From assembly GCA_001534745.1 (NCBI GenBank), contig CP013997.1, forward strand, positions 1,240,001 through 1,304,000: a stretch of DNA of 64,000 nt, written 5' to 3'. Under the pieces are notes generated by a model. The model was not told the origin of the DNA. It was given only the letters and a program-made list of their open reading frames with translations, and did no database searches. The position numbers and the translations under genes are program-made. Shown piece by piece: positions 1 through 8,743 of the stretch. Numbering within the stretch: the first letter of the stretch is position 1; each line of letters opens with the position of its first letter. This DNA comes from Pseudomonas monteilii. GTDB taxonomy: Bacteria; Pseudomonadota; Gammaproteobacteria; Pseudomonadales; Pseudomonadaceae.

Positions 1-437
1 TATTCACCGCCAACCGACAGGCCTTGCATCAGGCGCGCCACGACCAGCAGGATCGGTGCGGCCACGCCGATGGTCTCGTAGCCGGGCGTCAGGGCGATCA
101 CCAGGGAGCCGGCGCACATCAGCAGGACCGACGCCATCAGCGCCGCCTTGCGCCCTTTGCGGTCGGCGTACAGACCCATGAGCCAGCCGCCGATCGGACG
201 CATCAGGAAGCCCACGGCGAAGATCGCGGCGGTGTTGAGCAATTGCGCGGTGGTGTCGCCGGCCGGGAAGAAGGCCTTGGCGAAGTACAGCGAAAACGCG
301 GCGTACACGTACCAGTCGTACCATTCGACCATGTTGCCGATGGAGCCGCTGAAGATCGACTTGAGCCGTGAGCCGGTTGTCTTGTGCACAGCAGGCGAGA
401 TGCCTTCACTGCGCGGCAGGGAAGTGGTGTTATCCAT
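1..437 (-). CDS. kgtP: alpha-ketoglutarate permease, MFS metabolite:H+ symporter (partial, N-terminal 145 residues)
   Basis: Inner-membrane proton symporter for alpha-ketoglutarate or related dicarboxylates. Only the first ~145 residues are in the window; the gene runs off the left edge. The visible part has the family's first helix ([13 protein letters not shown]), a second helix, the cytoplasmic loop signature ([10 protein letters not shown], residues ~93-102) and the start of TM4. The start is the ATG at 437, giving [12 protein letters not shown]. It lies about 50 nt downstream of a sigma-54 promoter and next to genes for a DctB/DctD-type two-component system, the arrangement I recall from P. 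putida. MifS/MifR of P. aeruginosa does the same job for its ketoglutarate permease PcaT. The exact substrate is inferred from family and context. Confidence 0.85.
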   Translation of the reverse strand, partial: MDNTTSLPRSEGISPAVHKTTGSRLKSIFSGSIGNMVEWYDWYVYAAFSLYFAKAFFPAGDTTAQLLNTAAIFAVGFLMRPIGGWLMGLYADRKGRKAALMASVLLMCAGSLVIALTPGYETIGVAAPILLVVARLMQGLSVGGE

Positions 438-498
438 CAGGGATGACCTTCTCTTTGTTTTTGTGGGGTGCACCGGGATGCGGTGACTGCCCGGGTCA

Positions 499-516
499 TT
501 GCAGAAGGTGTGCCAA
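499..516 (-). promoter_or_regulatory. sigma-54 (-24/-12) promoter of kgtP
   Basis: On the minus strand the sequence TTGGCACACCTTCTGCAA has the -24 GG and -12 GC exactly ten bases apart, close to the consensus TGGCAC-N5-TTGCA. The -12 element is ~64 nt before the kgtP start, so the leader would be about 50 nt. The neighbouring NtrC-family activator carries the GAFTGA loop needed to contact sigma-54. Confidence 0.8.
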
Positions 517-520
517 GGCG

Positions 521-537
521 TGAACGCGTGGCGTTCA
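521..537. promoter_or_regulatory. inverted repeat next to the sigma-54 promoter, possible activator site
   Basis: TGAACGC-GTG-GCGTTCA is a perfect 7-bp inverted repeat separated by 3 bases, a few bases upstream of the -24 element. It could bind the DctD-type activator, although such enhancer sites normally sit ~100 bp upstream. A second, weaker repeat (GCAGG...CCTGC, 559-574) follows. Confidence 0.4.
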
Positions 538-620
538 TGCAGGCTTTGTCGCCTTCGTGCAGGTGCCCGCCTGCTGCTCCTTCACCCACAGCCACACCTT
601 AATGAGACCCGTTGCCACGG

Positions 621-700
621 GCCTGTGGGAGCGGGCTTGCCCGCGATTGCAGGCGGCGACGGCCCTGACGCAATCGCGGGCAAGCCCGCTCCCACAAGGA
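621..700. repeat. REP inverted pair (type 1, GTGGGAGCGGGCTTGCCCGCGAT)
   Basis: Two copies of the common Pseudomonas REP face each other (621-650 forward, 672-697 reverse) with ~20 bases between them. The pair lies between the kgtP promoter region and the 3' end of the response-regulator gene. The remaining bases of the 438-767 gap show no coding potential. Confidence 0.9.
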
Positions 701-767
701 GGTCGCGTCAATCTGCTAGATCAGCAAATTTCCGCCGATCTGCCTGTTGTCATCGGCAAGAATCCGC

Positions 768-2102
768 CTATTCCCGTGCAAGAAACGCCTCCCGGACCAG
801 CCCGTGCCGCTGCATTTTCTCGTTGAGCGTGCGCCGTGGCAGGTTCAGCTGCTCCATCACCGCCTTGATCTCGCCTCGATGCTGGCGCAGGGCCGCGCGC
901 AGGCATTGGGCCTCGAACGCTTCCATCTGTGCCTGCAGCGAACCGGCATTGCCCGGCGCCTCGAGTTCAGGGGCCTCCAGGCCCAGCGCATGGCGCTCGG
1001 CGGCATTGGCCAGTTCGCGCACGTTGCCGGGCCAGTCATGGCCCAGCAGGCGCGCCAGTTGCCCGTCCGACAGGGGCGGCACCGAACGGTCGAGACGCTG
1101 CGCGGCAGCCTGGGCGAAGTGCTCGAACAGCAGCAGGATGTCCTCGCGACGCTCGCGCAGCGGCTTGAGGCGCAGTTCGGCCACGTTCAGGCGGTACGCC
1201 AGGTCTTCGCGGAAATGGCCGGCCCGCGCTGCCTCCAGCAGGTCCGGCTTGGTCGCGGCGATGATCCGCAGGTCCACCCGGATACTGCGGTTGGCCCCCA
1301 GCCGTTCCAAGGTCTGCTCCTGGATCACCCGCAGCAGCTTGGCCTGTTGCGCCAGCGGCATGCTCTCGATCTCGTCGAGGAACACCGTGCCGCCGTCGGC
1401 GTACTCCAGCTTGCCGATCCGCTTGCCCTGGGCGCCGGTGAATGCGCCGCTCTCGTGCCCGAACAGTTCGGCTTCGAACAGCGCCTCGGGGATCGCCGCG
1501 CAATTGAGCGCGACGAAGGGCTTGCCGGCCCGTGGACCGAATTCGTGCAGGCAGCGCGCGACACGCTCCTTGCCGCTGCCGGTCTCGCCGCGGATCAGCA
1601 CGTTGACCGGTAGCGCGGCCAGGTCCAGCACCTGCTGACGCAACTGGCGCATGCCCGGTGACATGCCGAGCAGGCTGTTTTCCAGGCGCGTGCGCAGGTC
1701 AGCCTGCTCGTGCAGGCGGCGGTTCTCCAGCACCAGCCGGCGCTTGTCCAGGGCGCGCCTGAGGCTGCCGAGCAGGTGCTGTGGGCTGAAGGGTTTTTCC
1801 AGAAAGTCGTAGGCACCCGCGCGCATGGCTTCCACCGCCATCGGCACGTCACCGTGTCCGGTCAGCAGGATGACCGGCAACTCGGCGTCGAGCGCCTGCA
1901 GGCGTTCGAGCACCTGCAGGCCATCGAGGCCCGGCAGGCGCACATCGCTGATCACCACGCCCGGAAAATGCGCCGGCAGCGTCTCCAGGCACGGCTCGGC
2001 GCGCGCGAACAGCTGCACCTGGAAACCGGCCAGCTCGAGCCATTGCTCGATGGCGGTGCGAATACTGAGTTCATCGTCGATGACGATCACCGAATTCAAC
2101 AT
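768..2102 (-). CDS. dctD: NtrC-family response regulator, DctD/MifR type
   Basis: Cytoplasmic sigma-54-dependent activator, 444 aa, the usual length for DctD. The receiver domain (~1-120) has the acidic pair D9/D10, phospho-acceptor D53 and K103. The AAA+ domain has Walker A GETGSGKE (~172-179) and the sigma-54-contacting GAFTGA loop (~219-224). The C-terminus carries a Fis-type helix-turn-helix. It overlaps the upstream sensor gene by 7 nt (2096-2102), so the two are translationally coupled. Its most likely target is the sigma-54 promoter of the adjacent permease gene. It could be called MifR-like; the ligand sensed by the pair is inferred. Confidence 0.88.
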   Translation of the reverse strand: MLNSVIVIDDELSIRTAIEQWLELAGFQVQLFARAEPCLETLPAHFPGVVISDVRLPGLDGLQVLERLQALDAELPVILLTGHGDVPMAVEAMRAGAYDFLEKPFSPQHLLGSLRRALDKRRLVLENRRLHEQADLRTRLENSLLGMSPGMRQLRQQVLDLAALPVNVLIRGETGSGKERVARCLHEFGPRAGKPFVALNCAAIPEALFEAELFGHESGAFTGAQGKRIGKLEYADGGTVFLDEIESMPLAQQAKLLRVIQEQTLERLGANRSIRVDLRIIAATKPDLLEAARAGHFREDLAYRLNVAELRLKPLRERREDILLLFEHFAQAAAQRLDRSVPPLSDGQLARLLGHDWPGNVRELANAAERHALGLEAPELEAPGNAGSLQAQMEAFEAQCLRAALRQHRGEIKAVMEQLNLPRRTLNEKMQRHGLVREAFLARE

Positions 2103-3853
2103 GCAGGCTCCAGGTCACGCGGCAGAAGAAGGCTAAAACGGGCGCCGCCCGGCGCGTTGTCGACGCGTAGCTGGCCACCGGCCTCGGTCACGATCCCGTA
2201 GGAGATCGCCAGGCCCAGGCCCAGCCCTTCGCCGACCGGCTTGGTGGTGAAGAAAGGGTCGAAGACGTTCGGCAGGTGCGCCGGGTCGATCCCGCCGCCG
2301 GAATCCTGCACGCTCAGGCACCAGGCGGTGTCCTGGGCGTCGATGCGGATTTCCAGGCGCTTGTAGGGCTTGTCGGCCATGGCATCCAGGGCATTGTGCA
2401 GCAGGTTGATCAGCACCTGCTCCAGGCGGATCGCATCGCCCCGAACCCAGGCCGGACGCGCCAGGTACAGCGCCAGCTCGACCCCGTCGTCACGCAGGCG
2501 GGTGGTCAGCAGGTGCAGGGCCTGGTCGACCACCTCGGCCAGGTCCAGGCGCTCGCGCAGGCCGCCCGGGCTGTTACGGGCGAAGGTCTTCAGATGATGG
2601 GTCAGGGCGCTCATGCGCGTCAGCATCTGTTCGAGCGGTTCCAGCGCCTGGCGCGCATCGGCGTGACGGCCATGGTCGAGCAGCAGGCGCACGGTCTCCA
2701 GCTGCATGCGCTGGGTGGTCAGCGGCTGGTTGATCTCGTGGGCCAGGGCCGCCGACATCTGCCCCAGCGCTGCCAGCTTGGTCGACTGCACCAGGCCTTC
2801 CTGGGCCAGACGCAACTGTCGGGTGCGCTCCTCGACCTGCTGCTCGAGCGCCTCGCGGCTGCGCACCCGCAGGCGTGCCAGGCGCAGGCGCTGGTTCACG
2901 AACAGGGCGGCGAACACCAGGCTCAACCAGGCCAGGGCACCGGTCAGCGCCGCATTGATGCCTTCCTTGCCGACCTGAGGCGTACGCAGCAGGTGCAAGG
3001 TCCAGCCATCGTCGGGCAGCGGCAGGCTTTCCCATAGGTAGTCGGCCGTGCCGCTCGGCCCCTGGACCCGGCTCAAGCGGCTGTTGTCCTGGAACTGCGT
3101 GCGCACCTGATGCTGCAAGGGCGTCAGCGGCTGTTTGTCGTATTGCCGGGTGGCGGCGATGTCGGCGCGGTCCTCGGGCGTCAACGGTTGCAGTTCGCGG
3201 TAGCGCCAGCCTGGCTGATTGGCGATGAAGGTGATGCCGCGTGCATCGCTGACCAGCAGGATGTCGTTGCCCTGGCGCCATTCCCGCTCCAATTCGGGGA
3301 ATTCCAGCTTGACCACCATGGCCCCGAGAAAGCGCCCACCTTCATCGGTGACGGCGCTGGAGAGGAAGTAACCCGGCACGCCACTGGTCACGCCCACGGC
3401 ATAGAAACGCCCGCTGCCGTGGCTGATGGTCTGCTGGAAATACGGGCGAAAGCCGTAGTTGGAGCCGACGTAGCTGGTCGGCAGGCGCCAGTTGCTGGCC
3501 GCGACCGCCAGCCCCTGGCGATCGAGCAGCTCAAGGGTGGAGGAGGCCGCTGCGCCGTTGATGCGTTCGAGCTTGCGGTTGAGCCGGTCCTGCGTCGGCG
3601 CGTCCACTGGCCCCTGCAGGGCCTGCACCAGCTCCGGGTCGAGCGCCAGCACCGCCGGCAGCGCCCGGTACCGCTCGATCAGGGTGTGCAGGGCGTTGGC
3701 ATACACGTGCAGTTGCTCGCTGGCCCGTCGCGCGTCGGCTTCCAGCGCCTGGCGCTCGGCCCGTTGCAGGGCCCAGCTGGCGCACAGGACGGCGCCGGCC
3801 ACTACCACCAAAATGATCACGAGCAGGCGCAGCGAACGCATCAGGGAGGGCAT
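2096..3853 (-). CDS. dctB: sensor histidine kinase, DctB/MifS type
   Basis: Inner-membrane sensor kinase, 585 aa. An N-terminal membrane segment (~8-28) is followed by a ~270-residue periplasmic sensor region of the double Cache type, a second membrane segment (~298-318), a short coiled linker, the H-box ([11 protein letters not shown]) and an ATPase domain with DSGGGIDP and [11 protein letters not shown] boxes. DctB relatives sense C4-dicarboxylates or ketoglutarate in the periplasm. It is the first gene of a pair with the response regulator. The next upstream gene, bglX, ends 57 bp before its start, so read-through from bglX is possible. Confidence 0.87.
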   Translation of the reverse strand: MPSLMRSLRLLVIILVVVAGAVLCASWALQRAERQALEADARRASEQLHVYANALHTLIERYRALPAVLALDPELVQALQGPVDAPTQDRLNRKLERINGAAASSTLELLDRQGLAVAASNWRLPTSYVGSNYGFRPYFQQTISHGSGRFYAVGVTSGVPGYFLSSAVTDEGGRFLGAMVVKLEFPELEREWRQGNDILLVSDARGITFIANQPGWRYRELQPLTPEDRADIAATRQYDKQPLTPLQHQVRTQFQDNSRLSRVQGPSGTADYLWESLPLPDDGWTLHLLRTPQVGKEGINAALTGALAWLSLVFAALFVNQRLRLARLRVRSREALEQQVEERTRQLRLAQEGLVQSTKLAALGQMSAALAHEINQPLTTQRMQLETVRLLLDHGRHADARQALEPLEQMLTRMSALTHHLKTFARNSPGGLRERLDLAEVVDQALHLLTTRLRDDGVELALYLARPAWVRGDAIRLEQVLINLLHNALDAMADKPYKRLEIRIDAQDTAWCLSVQDSGGGIDPAHLPNVFDPFFTTKPVGEGLGLGLAISYGIVTEAGGQLRVDNAPGGARFSLLLPRDLEPAC

Positions 3854-3910
3854 GGACGGTCCTCAGGAGGCAACGGTTCAGCGAGCCCGGCAGGGGCCGG
3901 GCCATCAGGG

Positions 3911-6196
3911 TCACAACAGCTCGAAGCGCGCGTCGTTCACCGCCTGGGCGTCGAGCCCGACCTGGACTTCGAACACGCCCGGTTCGGCCACGTGTTGCAG
4001 ACGACCGTTGTAGAACTTCAGGTCGTCCGGCGCCAGGGTGAAGGTCAGTTCCCGCGCCTCGCCAGCCTTGAGCGCCACCTTCTGGAAGTGCTTGAGCTCC
4101 TTGACCGGGCGGCTCATGGACGCAGTGCTGTCGCGCAGGTACAGCTGCACCACGGTCTCGCCGTCGCGATCGCCGGTATTGCGCACGGTGACCGTGGCGC
4201 TCAGGCCCTGACCCTGCTGCACGCGATCCGTCGACAGCGTGACCTGGCCCAGGGCGAACTGGGTGTAGCTCAGGCCATAGCCGAACGGGTAGAGCGGGCC
4301 GTTGGGTTCGTCGAAGTACTGGGACGTGTAGTTGCCCGGAGTGCCCGGGTTATAGGGACGGCCAATACTCAGGTGGTTGTAGTAGGTAGGGATCTGTCCG
4401 ACCGAACGGGGGAAGGTGATCGGCAGCTTGCCGGACGGGTTGTAGTCGCCGAACAGCACGTCGGCGATGGCGTGTCCTCCTTCGGTACCGCTGAACCAGG
4501 TTTCGAGCAGGGCGTCGGCCTGCTCGCGCTCCCACGCCAGCGACAAGGGACGACCGTTCATCAACACCAGCACCAAGGGCTTGCCCGTGGCCTTGAGCGC
4601 CTTGATCAGTTCGCGCTGTACGGTCGGAATCTCCAGGCTGGTACGGCTGGCCGACTCGTGCGACATGCCCCGTGATTCACCCACCACTGCGACCACCACA
4701 TCGGCCTGCCGGGCGGCCTCGACTGCTTCTTGGATCATCACCCCAGCCGGTCGCGGATCGTCGACGACTTCCTTGGCATCCCAGTTGATGAAGTTCAGGT
4801 AGTCGACGACCGCCTTGTCATCCGTCAGGTTGGCGCCACGGGCGTGCAGCAGGCGACCCTTGCCCGCCAGGGCCTCGGTCAGCCCCTGACGCACCGTGAT
4901 CGACTGCTCGCCGCGGCCAGCGGCGGCCCAGCTGCCCATCATGTCGAAGGGTGCATCGGCCAGCGGGCCCACCAGGGCAATGGTGCTGGCTTTCTTCAAG
5001 GGCAGGGTCTGGTCGCGATTCTCCAGCAGCACCAGGCTGCGCCGCGCCACGTCGCGGGCCGCCTGACGGTGCAGGCGATCGTCGGCATGGACGTCCTTGG
5101 GGTCATCCTTGGCCTGACCGATGCGCAGGTAAGGGTCCTTGAACAGGCCCATCTCGTACTTGGCGCCGAGCACTTCGCGCACCGCCTGGTCCAGCTCGGC
5201 CTGGGTGACCTCGCCGGCAGCCAGCAGCCCTGGCAACTCCTGGCCGTACAGCGAGTCGTTCATGCTCATGTCGACCCCGGCCTTGAGCGCCAGCTTGGCG
5301 GCCTCGCGTCCATCACGCGCCACGCCGTGACGGATCAGCTCCTCGATGGCGCCGTGGTCGCTCAGGGTCACGCCCTTGAAGCCCCACGACTGGCGCAGCA
5401 GGTCGCGCAGCAGCCAGGTGTCGGCGGTGGCCGGCACTCCGTTGATCGAGTTCAAGGCCACCATCACGCCACCCGCCCCGGCATCGAGGCTGGCCCGGTA
5501 GGGCGGCAGGTAGTCGTTGTACATCTTCGGCACGCTCATATCGACCGTGTTGTAGTCGCGCCCGCCCTCGACGGCGCCGTACAACGCGAAATGCTTGACG
5601 ATGGCCATGACGCTGTCGGCCTGGTCCGGGCCCTTGCCCTGCAACGACTGGACCAGGGTCCGGCCCATCTGCGAAGTCAGGTAGGTGTCCTCGCCGAAGC
5701 CTTCGCTGGTCCGGCCCCAGCGCGGGTCGCGGGCGATGTCGACCATGGGCGCGAAGGTCATGTCGATACTGTCGGCCGCCGCCTCCCGTGCCGAGACGCG
5801 CCCCACCTGGGTCACGGCGTCCAGGTCCCAGGTGGCGGCCAGGCCGAGGCTGATCGGGAAGACGGTACGGTGGCCGTGGATCACGTCATAGGCGAAGAAC
5901 ATCGGAATCTTCAGGCGGCTGCGCAGGGCGGCGTCCTGCATGGCCCGGTTCTCGTCGCGGGTGATCGAGTTGAAGGTGCCGCCGATGCGGCCGGCGGCGA
6001 TCTCTTCGCGGATCCGTTCCCGCGTCATGTCGCCGCCGATGCTGATCAGGCGCAACTGGCCGACCTTTTCCTGGACCGTCATCTGCGCGAGCAGGTGGTC
6101 GATGAACGCCGCCTTGTCGCGAAGGTCAGGTGTCGCAGCCAGGGCCGATTGACCGGTCAGCGCGATGACCAGGCCCAGCACACGGAGATTTTTCAT
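3911..6196 (-). CDS. bglX: periplasmic beta-glucosidase, glycoside hydrolase family 3
   Basis: Hydrolyses terminal beta-glucosyl residues in the periplasm. It has 761 aa, close to E. coli BglX. There is a Sec signal peptide (MKNLRVLGLVIALTGQSALA), an N-terminal GH3 barrel with conserved RWGRTSEGFGED and the nucleophile motif GVTLSDHGAIEE (around residue 280), the second GH3 domain, and a C-terminal fibronectin-III-like domain (from ~660). The start ATG at 6196 begins the signal peptide. It is divergent from the lemA operon. Confidence 0.93.
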   Translation of the reverse strand: MKNLRVLGLVIALTGQSALAATPDLRDKAAFIDHLLAQMTVQEKVGQLRLISIGGDMTRERIREEIAAGRIGGTFNSITRDENRAMQDAALRSRLKIPMFFAYDVIHGHRTVFPISLGLAATWDLDAVTQVGRVSAREAAADSIDMTFAPMVDIARDPRWGRTSEGFGEDTYLTSQMGRTLVQSLQGKGPDQADSVMAIVKHFALYGAVEGGRDYNTVDMSVPKMYNDYLPPYRASLDAGAGGVMVALNSINGVPATADTWLLRDLLRQSWGFKGVTLSDHGAIEELIRHGVARDGREAAKLALKAGVDMSMNDSLYGQELPGLLAAGEVTQAELDQAVREVLGAKYEMGLFKDPYLRIGQAKDDPKDVHADDRLHRQAARDVARRSLVLLENRDQTLPLKKASTIALVGPLADAPFDMMGSWAAAGRGEQSITVRQGLTEALAGKGRLLHARGANLTDDKAVVDYLNFINWDAKEVVDDPRPAGVMIQEAVEAARQADVVVAVVGESRGMSHESASRTSLEIPTVQRELIKALKATGKPLVLVLMNGRPLSLAWEREQADALLETWFSGTEGGHAIADVLFGDYNPSGKLPITFPRSVGQIPTYYNHLSIGRPYNPGTPGNYTSQYFDEPNGPLYPFGYGLSYTQFALGQVTLSTDRVQQGQGLSATVTVRNTGDRDGETVVQLYLRDSTASMSRPVKELKHFQKVALKAGEARELTFTLAPDDLKFYNGRLQHVAEPGVFEVQVGLDAQAVNDARFELL

Positions 6197-6382
6197 GAAT
6201 TCTTTTCTCTGGGCCGCTGTCCCTATCCACGGCGACGGGCGCGCGGTGAGAGAAGCTCAGCGACTATTGTTGTAGAGTCTGCCGGGGCCTTTTTAGCCGA
6301 TCGGGCCAGCCTGATCCAGCGGCGACGGCCGATTATGCCCGATTCATGATTATTCGAGAGCGAACCAGGGAGCGTGCGCGAC

Positions 6383-6985
6383 ATGCAGATGACTCAGATC
6401 AAGTCGATCCAGATGGTGGTGTTGCTGATGCTGGGCAGCCTGTTGGCCGGCTGCGGCATCAACAACATCCCGCAATACGATGAGCAGGTCAAGGCAGCCT
6501 GGGGCCAGGTCCAGAACCAGTACCAGCGTCGTGCCGACCTCATCCCCAACCTGGTGGAGACCGTCAAGGGCTACGCGCGTCAGGAGCAGGAGACGCTGAC
6601 CGCCGTGATCGAGGCGCGGGCCAAGGCCACGTCGATCCAGGTCGACGCCAATACGCTGGACGACCCGAACAAGCTCAAGCAGTTCGAGCAGGCCCAGGGC
6701 CAGTTGACCAGCGCCCTGAGCCGCCTGATGGTGGTGTCCGAGCGTTATCCGGACCTGAAGTCCAACCAGAACTTCCTGGCCCTGCAATCGCAGCTCGAAG
6801 GCACCGAGAATCGCATCGCCGTGGCGCGCCGCGACTTCATCGCCGCCGTGCAGCAATACAATACCGAGATCCGTACCTTCCCCGGGCGGCTCTGGCACAG
6901 CGTGATGTACAGCGACCTGAAGGTGCGCGAGAGCTTCGAGGCGACCAGCGCCAACGCCGACAAGGCACCTGAAGTGAAATTCTGA
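6383..6985 (+). CDS. lemA: LemA family lipoprotein
   Basis: Predicted lipoprotein of the LemA family (200 aa from this start). The N-terminus is a lipoprotein signal with lipobox LLAGC. The rest is mostly helical and contains the family core YDEQVKAAWGQVQNQYQRR and LIPNLVETVKGYA. I chose ATG 6383 because AGGGAG at 6367-6372 lies 10 nt upstream; an in-frame GTG at 6374 is too close to that site. It is followed with a 1-nt overlap by a TPM-domain protein, the usual LemA partner. The molecular function of LemA proteins is not settled. Confidence 0.88.
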   Translation: MQMTQIKSIQMVVLLMLGSLLAGCGINNIPQYDEQVKAAWGQVQNQYQRRADLIPNLVETVKGYARQEQETLTAVIEARAKATSIQVDANTLDDPNKLKQFEQAQGQLTSALSRLMVVSERYPDLKSNQNFLALQSQLEGTENRIAVARRDFIAAVQQYNTEIRTFPGRLWHSVMYSDLKVRESFEATSANADKAPEVKF

Positions 6986-7737
6986 TGCGTCGGGCGATGG
7001 CGTTCGTCTGGCTGGCCCTGTGGCTGGTCAGCGCCAGCCTCCAGGCCGAGCCGCCGTTCCCGGCGTTGACCGGGCGCGTGGTGGACACGGCCGGGCTGCT
7101 CGATGCAGCCAGTACCCAGCAACTCGACAGCATGCTCAAGGCCCACGAGCAGGCCACCGGCGACCAGCTGGTGGTGGTGACCGTGCCGGACCTGGGTGGC
7201 GACAGCATCGAGGACTATGGGTATCGGCTCGGTCGGCACTGGGGAATCGGCCAGAAGGGCAAGGACAACGGCGCCCTGCTGATCGTCGCTCAGCAGGAGC
7301 GGCGGTTGCGCATCGAGGTGGGGTATGGCCTGGAAGACCGGCTGACCGATGCGCAGTCTTCGGTGATCATCAACAGCGTGATCACCCCGGCCTTCCGCAA
7401 GGGCGCATTCGCCGACGGCATCGTCGCCGGTGTCAGCGCCATGCTGCAGGTGCTGGGGGGTGACCCGCTGGCCGAACCCCAGCGCGCGGCCGGGGGCAGG
7501 TCGGGTCATGAGTCGGTGCCTTGGGGTGCCGGCATGGTGATCCTGCTGATCGTCTTCGTGCTGGTGGTGCAAGGGCTCGGCTCTGGCGGCGGTCCACGTC
7601 GCGGCGGGCGCGGCGGCGGCTTCGGTGGCGGCCTGGGAGGCGGTTTCGGCGGCGGTGGCTTCGGCGGCGGAGGCGGGGGTGGTTTTGGCGGAGGCGGCGG
7701 CAGCTTCGGTGGCGGCGGCTCGTCCGGTGGCTGGTAG
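6985..7737 (+). CDS. TPM-domain membrane protein, YgcG type, with glycine-rich tail
   Basis: This 250-aa exported protein has a signal peptide (~1-22), a TPM domain (~30-160, including GRVVDTAGLLD and ERRLRIEVGYGLED), one membrane helix (~180-198) and a low-complexity tail of FGGG repeats ending in GGSSGGW. That layout is typical of YgcG proteins encoded next to LemA. Its start codon overlaps the lemA stop (TGATG), so translation is coupled. The pair is thought to act at the membrane, but no reaction is established. Confidence 0.85.
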   Translation: MRRAMAFVWLALWLVSASLQAEPPFPALTGRVVDTAGLLDAASTQQLDSMLKAHEQATGDQLVVVTVPDLGGDSIEDYGYRLGRHWGIGQKGKDNGALLIVAQQERRLRIEVGYGLEDRLTDAQSSVIINSVITPAFRKGAFADGIVAGVSAMLQVLGGDPLAEPQRAAGGRSGHESVPWGAGMVILLIVFVLVVQGLGSGGGPRRGGRGGGFGGGLGGGFGGGGFGGGGGGGFGGGGGSFGGGGSSGGW

Positions 7738-7764
7738 AACGACAATCGACGGGAGGACGACGGC

Positions 7765-8382
7765 ATGACACTGCTCAGTGAACACGAACAACGCCAGGTG
7801 GCCGAAGCGATCACCCGCGTCGAGCGAAACACCGACGCCGAACTGGTCACGGTCCTGGCGCGGCGCGCCGACGACTATGCCTACATTCCGCTGCTCTGGG
7901 CCAGCCTGGTGGCGCTGATCGTGCCGGGCGTGCTGCACTACGTGTTCGGCTGGCTGAGCGTGAACCTGTTGCTGCTGATCCAGTGGCTGACGTTCATCGT
8001 GCTGTGCCTGGTGTTTCGCCTGCCTGCCCTGACCACGCGCCTGATTCCCCGTCGCGTGCGGCACTGGCGGGCCGCCAACCTGGCGCGCCGGCAGTTCCTC
8101 GAGCAACGGCTGCACCACACGGTGGGGGGCACCGGGGTGCTGATCTTCGTCAGCGAGGCCGAGCGCTACGTCGAGATCCTGGTGGACCAGGGCGTGGCCG
8201 AACGCCTGGGCGATGGCGCCTGGGACGGCATCATCGCCCGGTTCGCCGAGCAGGTGCGCCAGGGCAGGACCCTGGATGGCTTCGTCGAATGCATCGAGGC
8301 CTGTGGCGCGCTGTTGGCGGTGCATGTGCCGTTGACGCATGCGCGGGATGAGTTGCCGAATCGGTTGGTGGTGTTGGACTGA
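7765..8382 (+). CDS. TPM-domain membrane protein, third gene of the lemA operon
   Basis: A 205-aa protein with two central membrane helices (~33-52 and ~60-85) and a C-terminal region with TPM features (GGTGVLIFVSEAERYVEILVD and ERLGDGAWDGIIARF). It begins 27 nt after the previous gene, behind a GGGAGGA ribosome site. Many lemA operons contain two TPM proteins, one with a glycine-rich tail and one without, as here. Function unknown. Confidence 0.82.
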   Translation: MTLLSEHEQRQVAEAITRVERNTDAELVTVLARRADDYAYIPLLWASLVALIVPGVLHYVFGWLSVNLLLLIQWLTFIVLCLVFRLPALTTRLIPRRVRHWRAANLARRQFLEQRLHHTVGGTGVLIFVSEAERYVEILVDQGVAERLGDGAWDGIIARFAEQVRQGRTLDGFVECIEACGALLAVHVPLTHARDELPNRLVVLD

Positions 8383-8500
8383 GGAGGGGTGCCTGGGCAC
8401 TGGGGAGGTTACGGGCTTTTTGAGGTCTGGTCTCGGTTCATGACGTTTGCTTGCAGGGCGATGCCAATGCAAGTGTGCCTGGGGGATGGGAGGCGCGGAT

Positions 8501-8541
8501 TTTATGGGCCCTGCGGGCCCAATCGCGGCACTGGGGCCGCT
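8501..8541 (+). repeat. type-2 REP, left part, interrupted by IS copy 1
   Basis: ATGGGCCCTGCGGGCCCAAT then CGCGGCACTGGGGCCGCT is the left part of a type-2 REP; its right part resumes at 9715 after the IS. Bases 8383-8500 between the lemA operon and this REP show no gene. Confidence 0.85.
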
Positions 8542-8550
8542 TGTATGGTA

Positions 8551-8705
8551 GGACTTGAAGGGAGGAGGAGGGACTAGATCCGCTTCTGACTGTTCGCGCA
8601 GTACAGACCGTGGGAGATTTCGCCCCTCCTCCCTTCACCCAAGCGCCGATAAGGAATGCTTCCGGTTTTGACCGACGAAAGTACAAGCCTGCGCCTCTGG
8701 GTGGC
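8551..8705 (+). ncRNA. putative bridge RNA of IS110 copy 1
   Basis: The left end folds on paper into two successive stem-loops. The first has a perfect 12-bp stem (8557-8568 with 8625-8636) enclosing a ~56-nt loop. That loop holds CCGCT (8580-8584), identical to the left target up to the CT core, and GTGGGAG (8610-8616), complementary to the right target CTCCCAC. The second (8637-8641 with 8698-8702, plus GCGC/GCGC) encloses TACAAG (8682-8687), complementary to the right donor CTTGTA, and GGAATGCT (8653-8660), resembling the left donor GAATCT. The order target loop then donor loop is that of IS621. The RNA ends are not known, so the limits are approximate. Confidence 0.65.
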
Positions 8706-8743
8706 CCTTCAAGCCCTTAGACCTTACCTGCGGAGACGCGCTC

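Noticed and set aside
3110..4675. Plus-strand open frame (521 codons) across the dctB-bglX junction
   Set aside because: It crosses two well-supported minus-strand genes and has no domain.
8557..8636. Retron-like msr/msd or an intrinsic terminator
   Set aside because: No reverse transcriptase is encoded, there is no T-run, and the loop matches the IS target, which fits a bridge RNA better.
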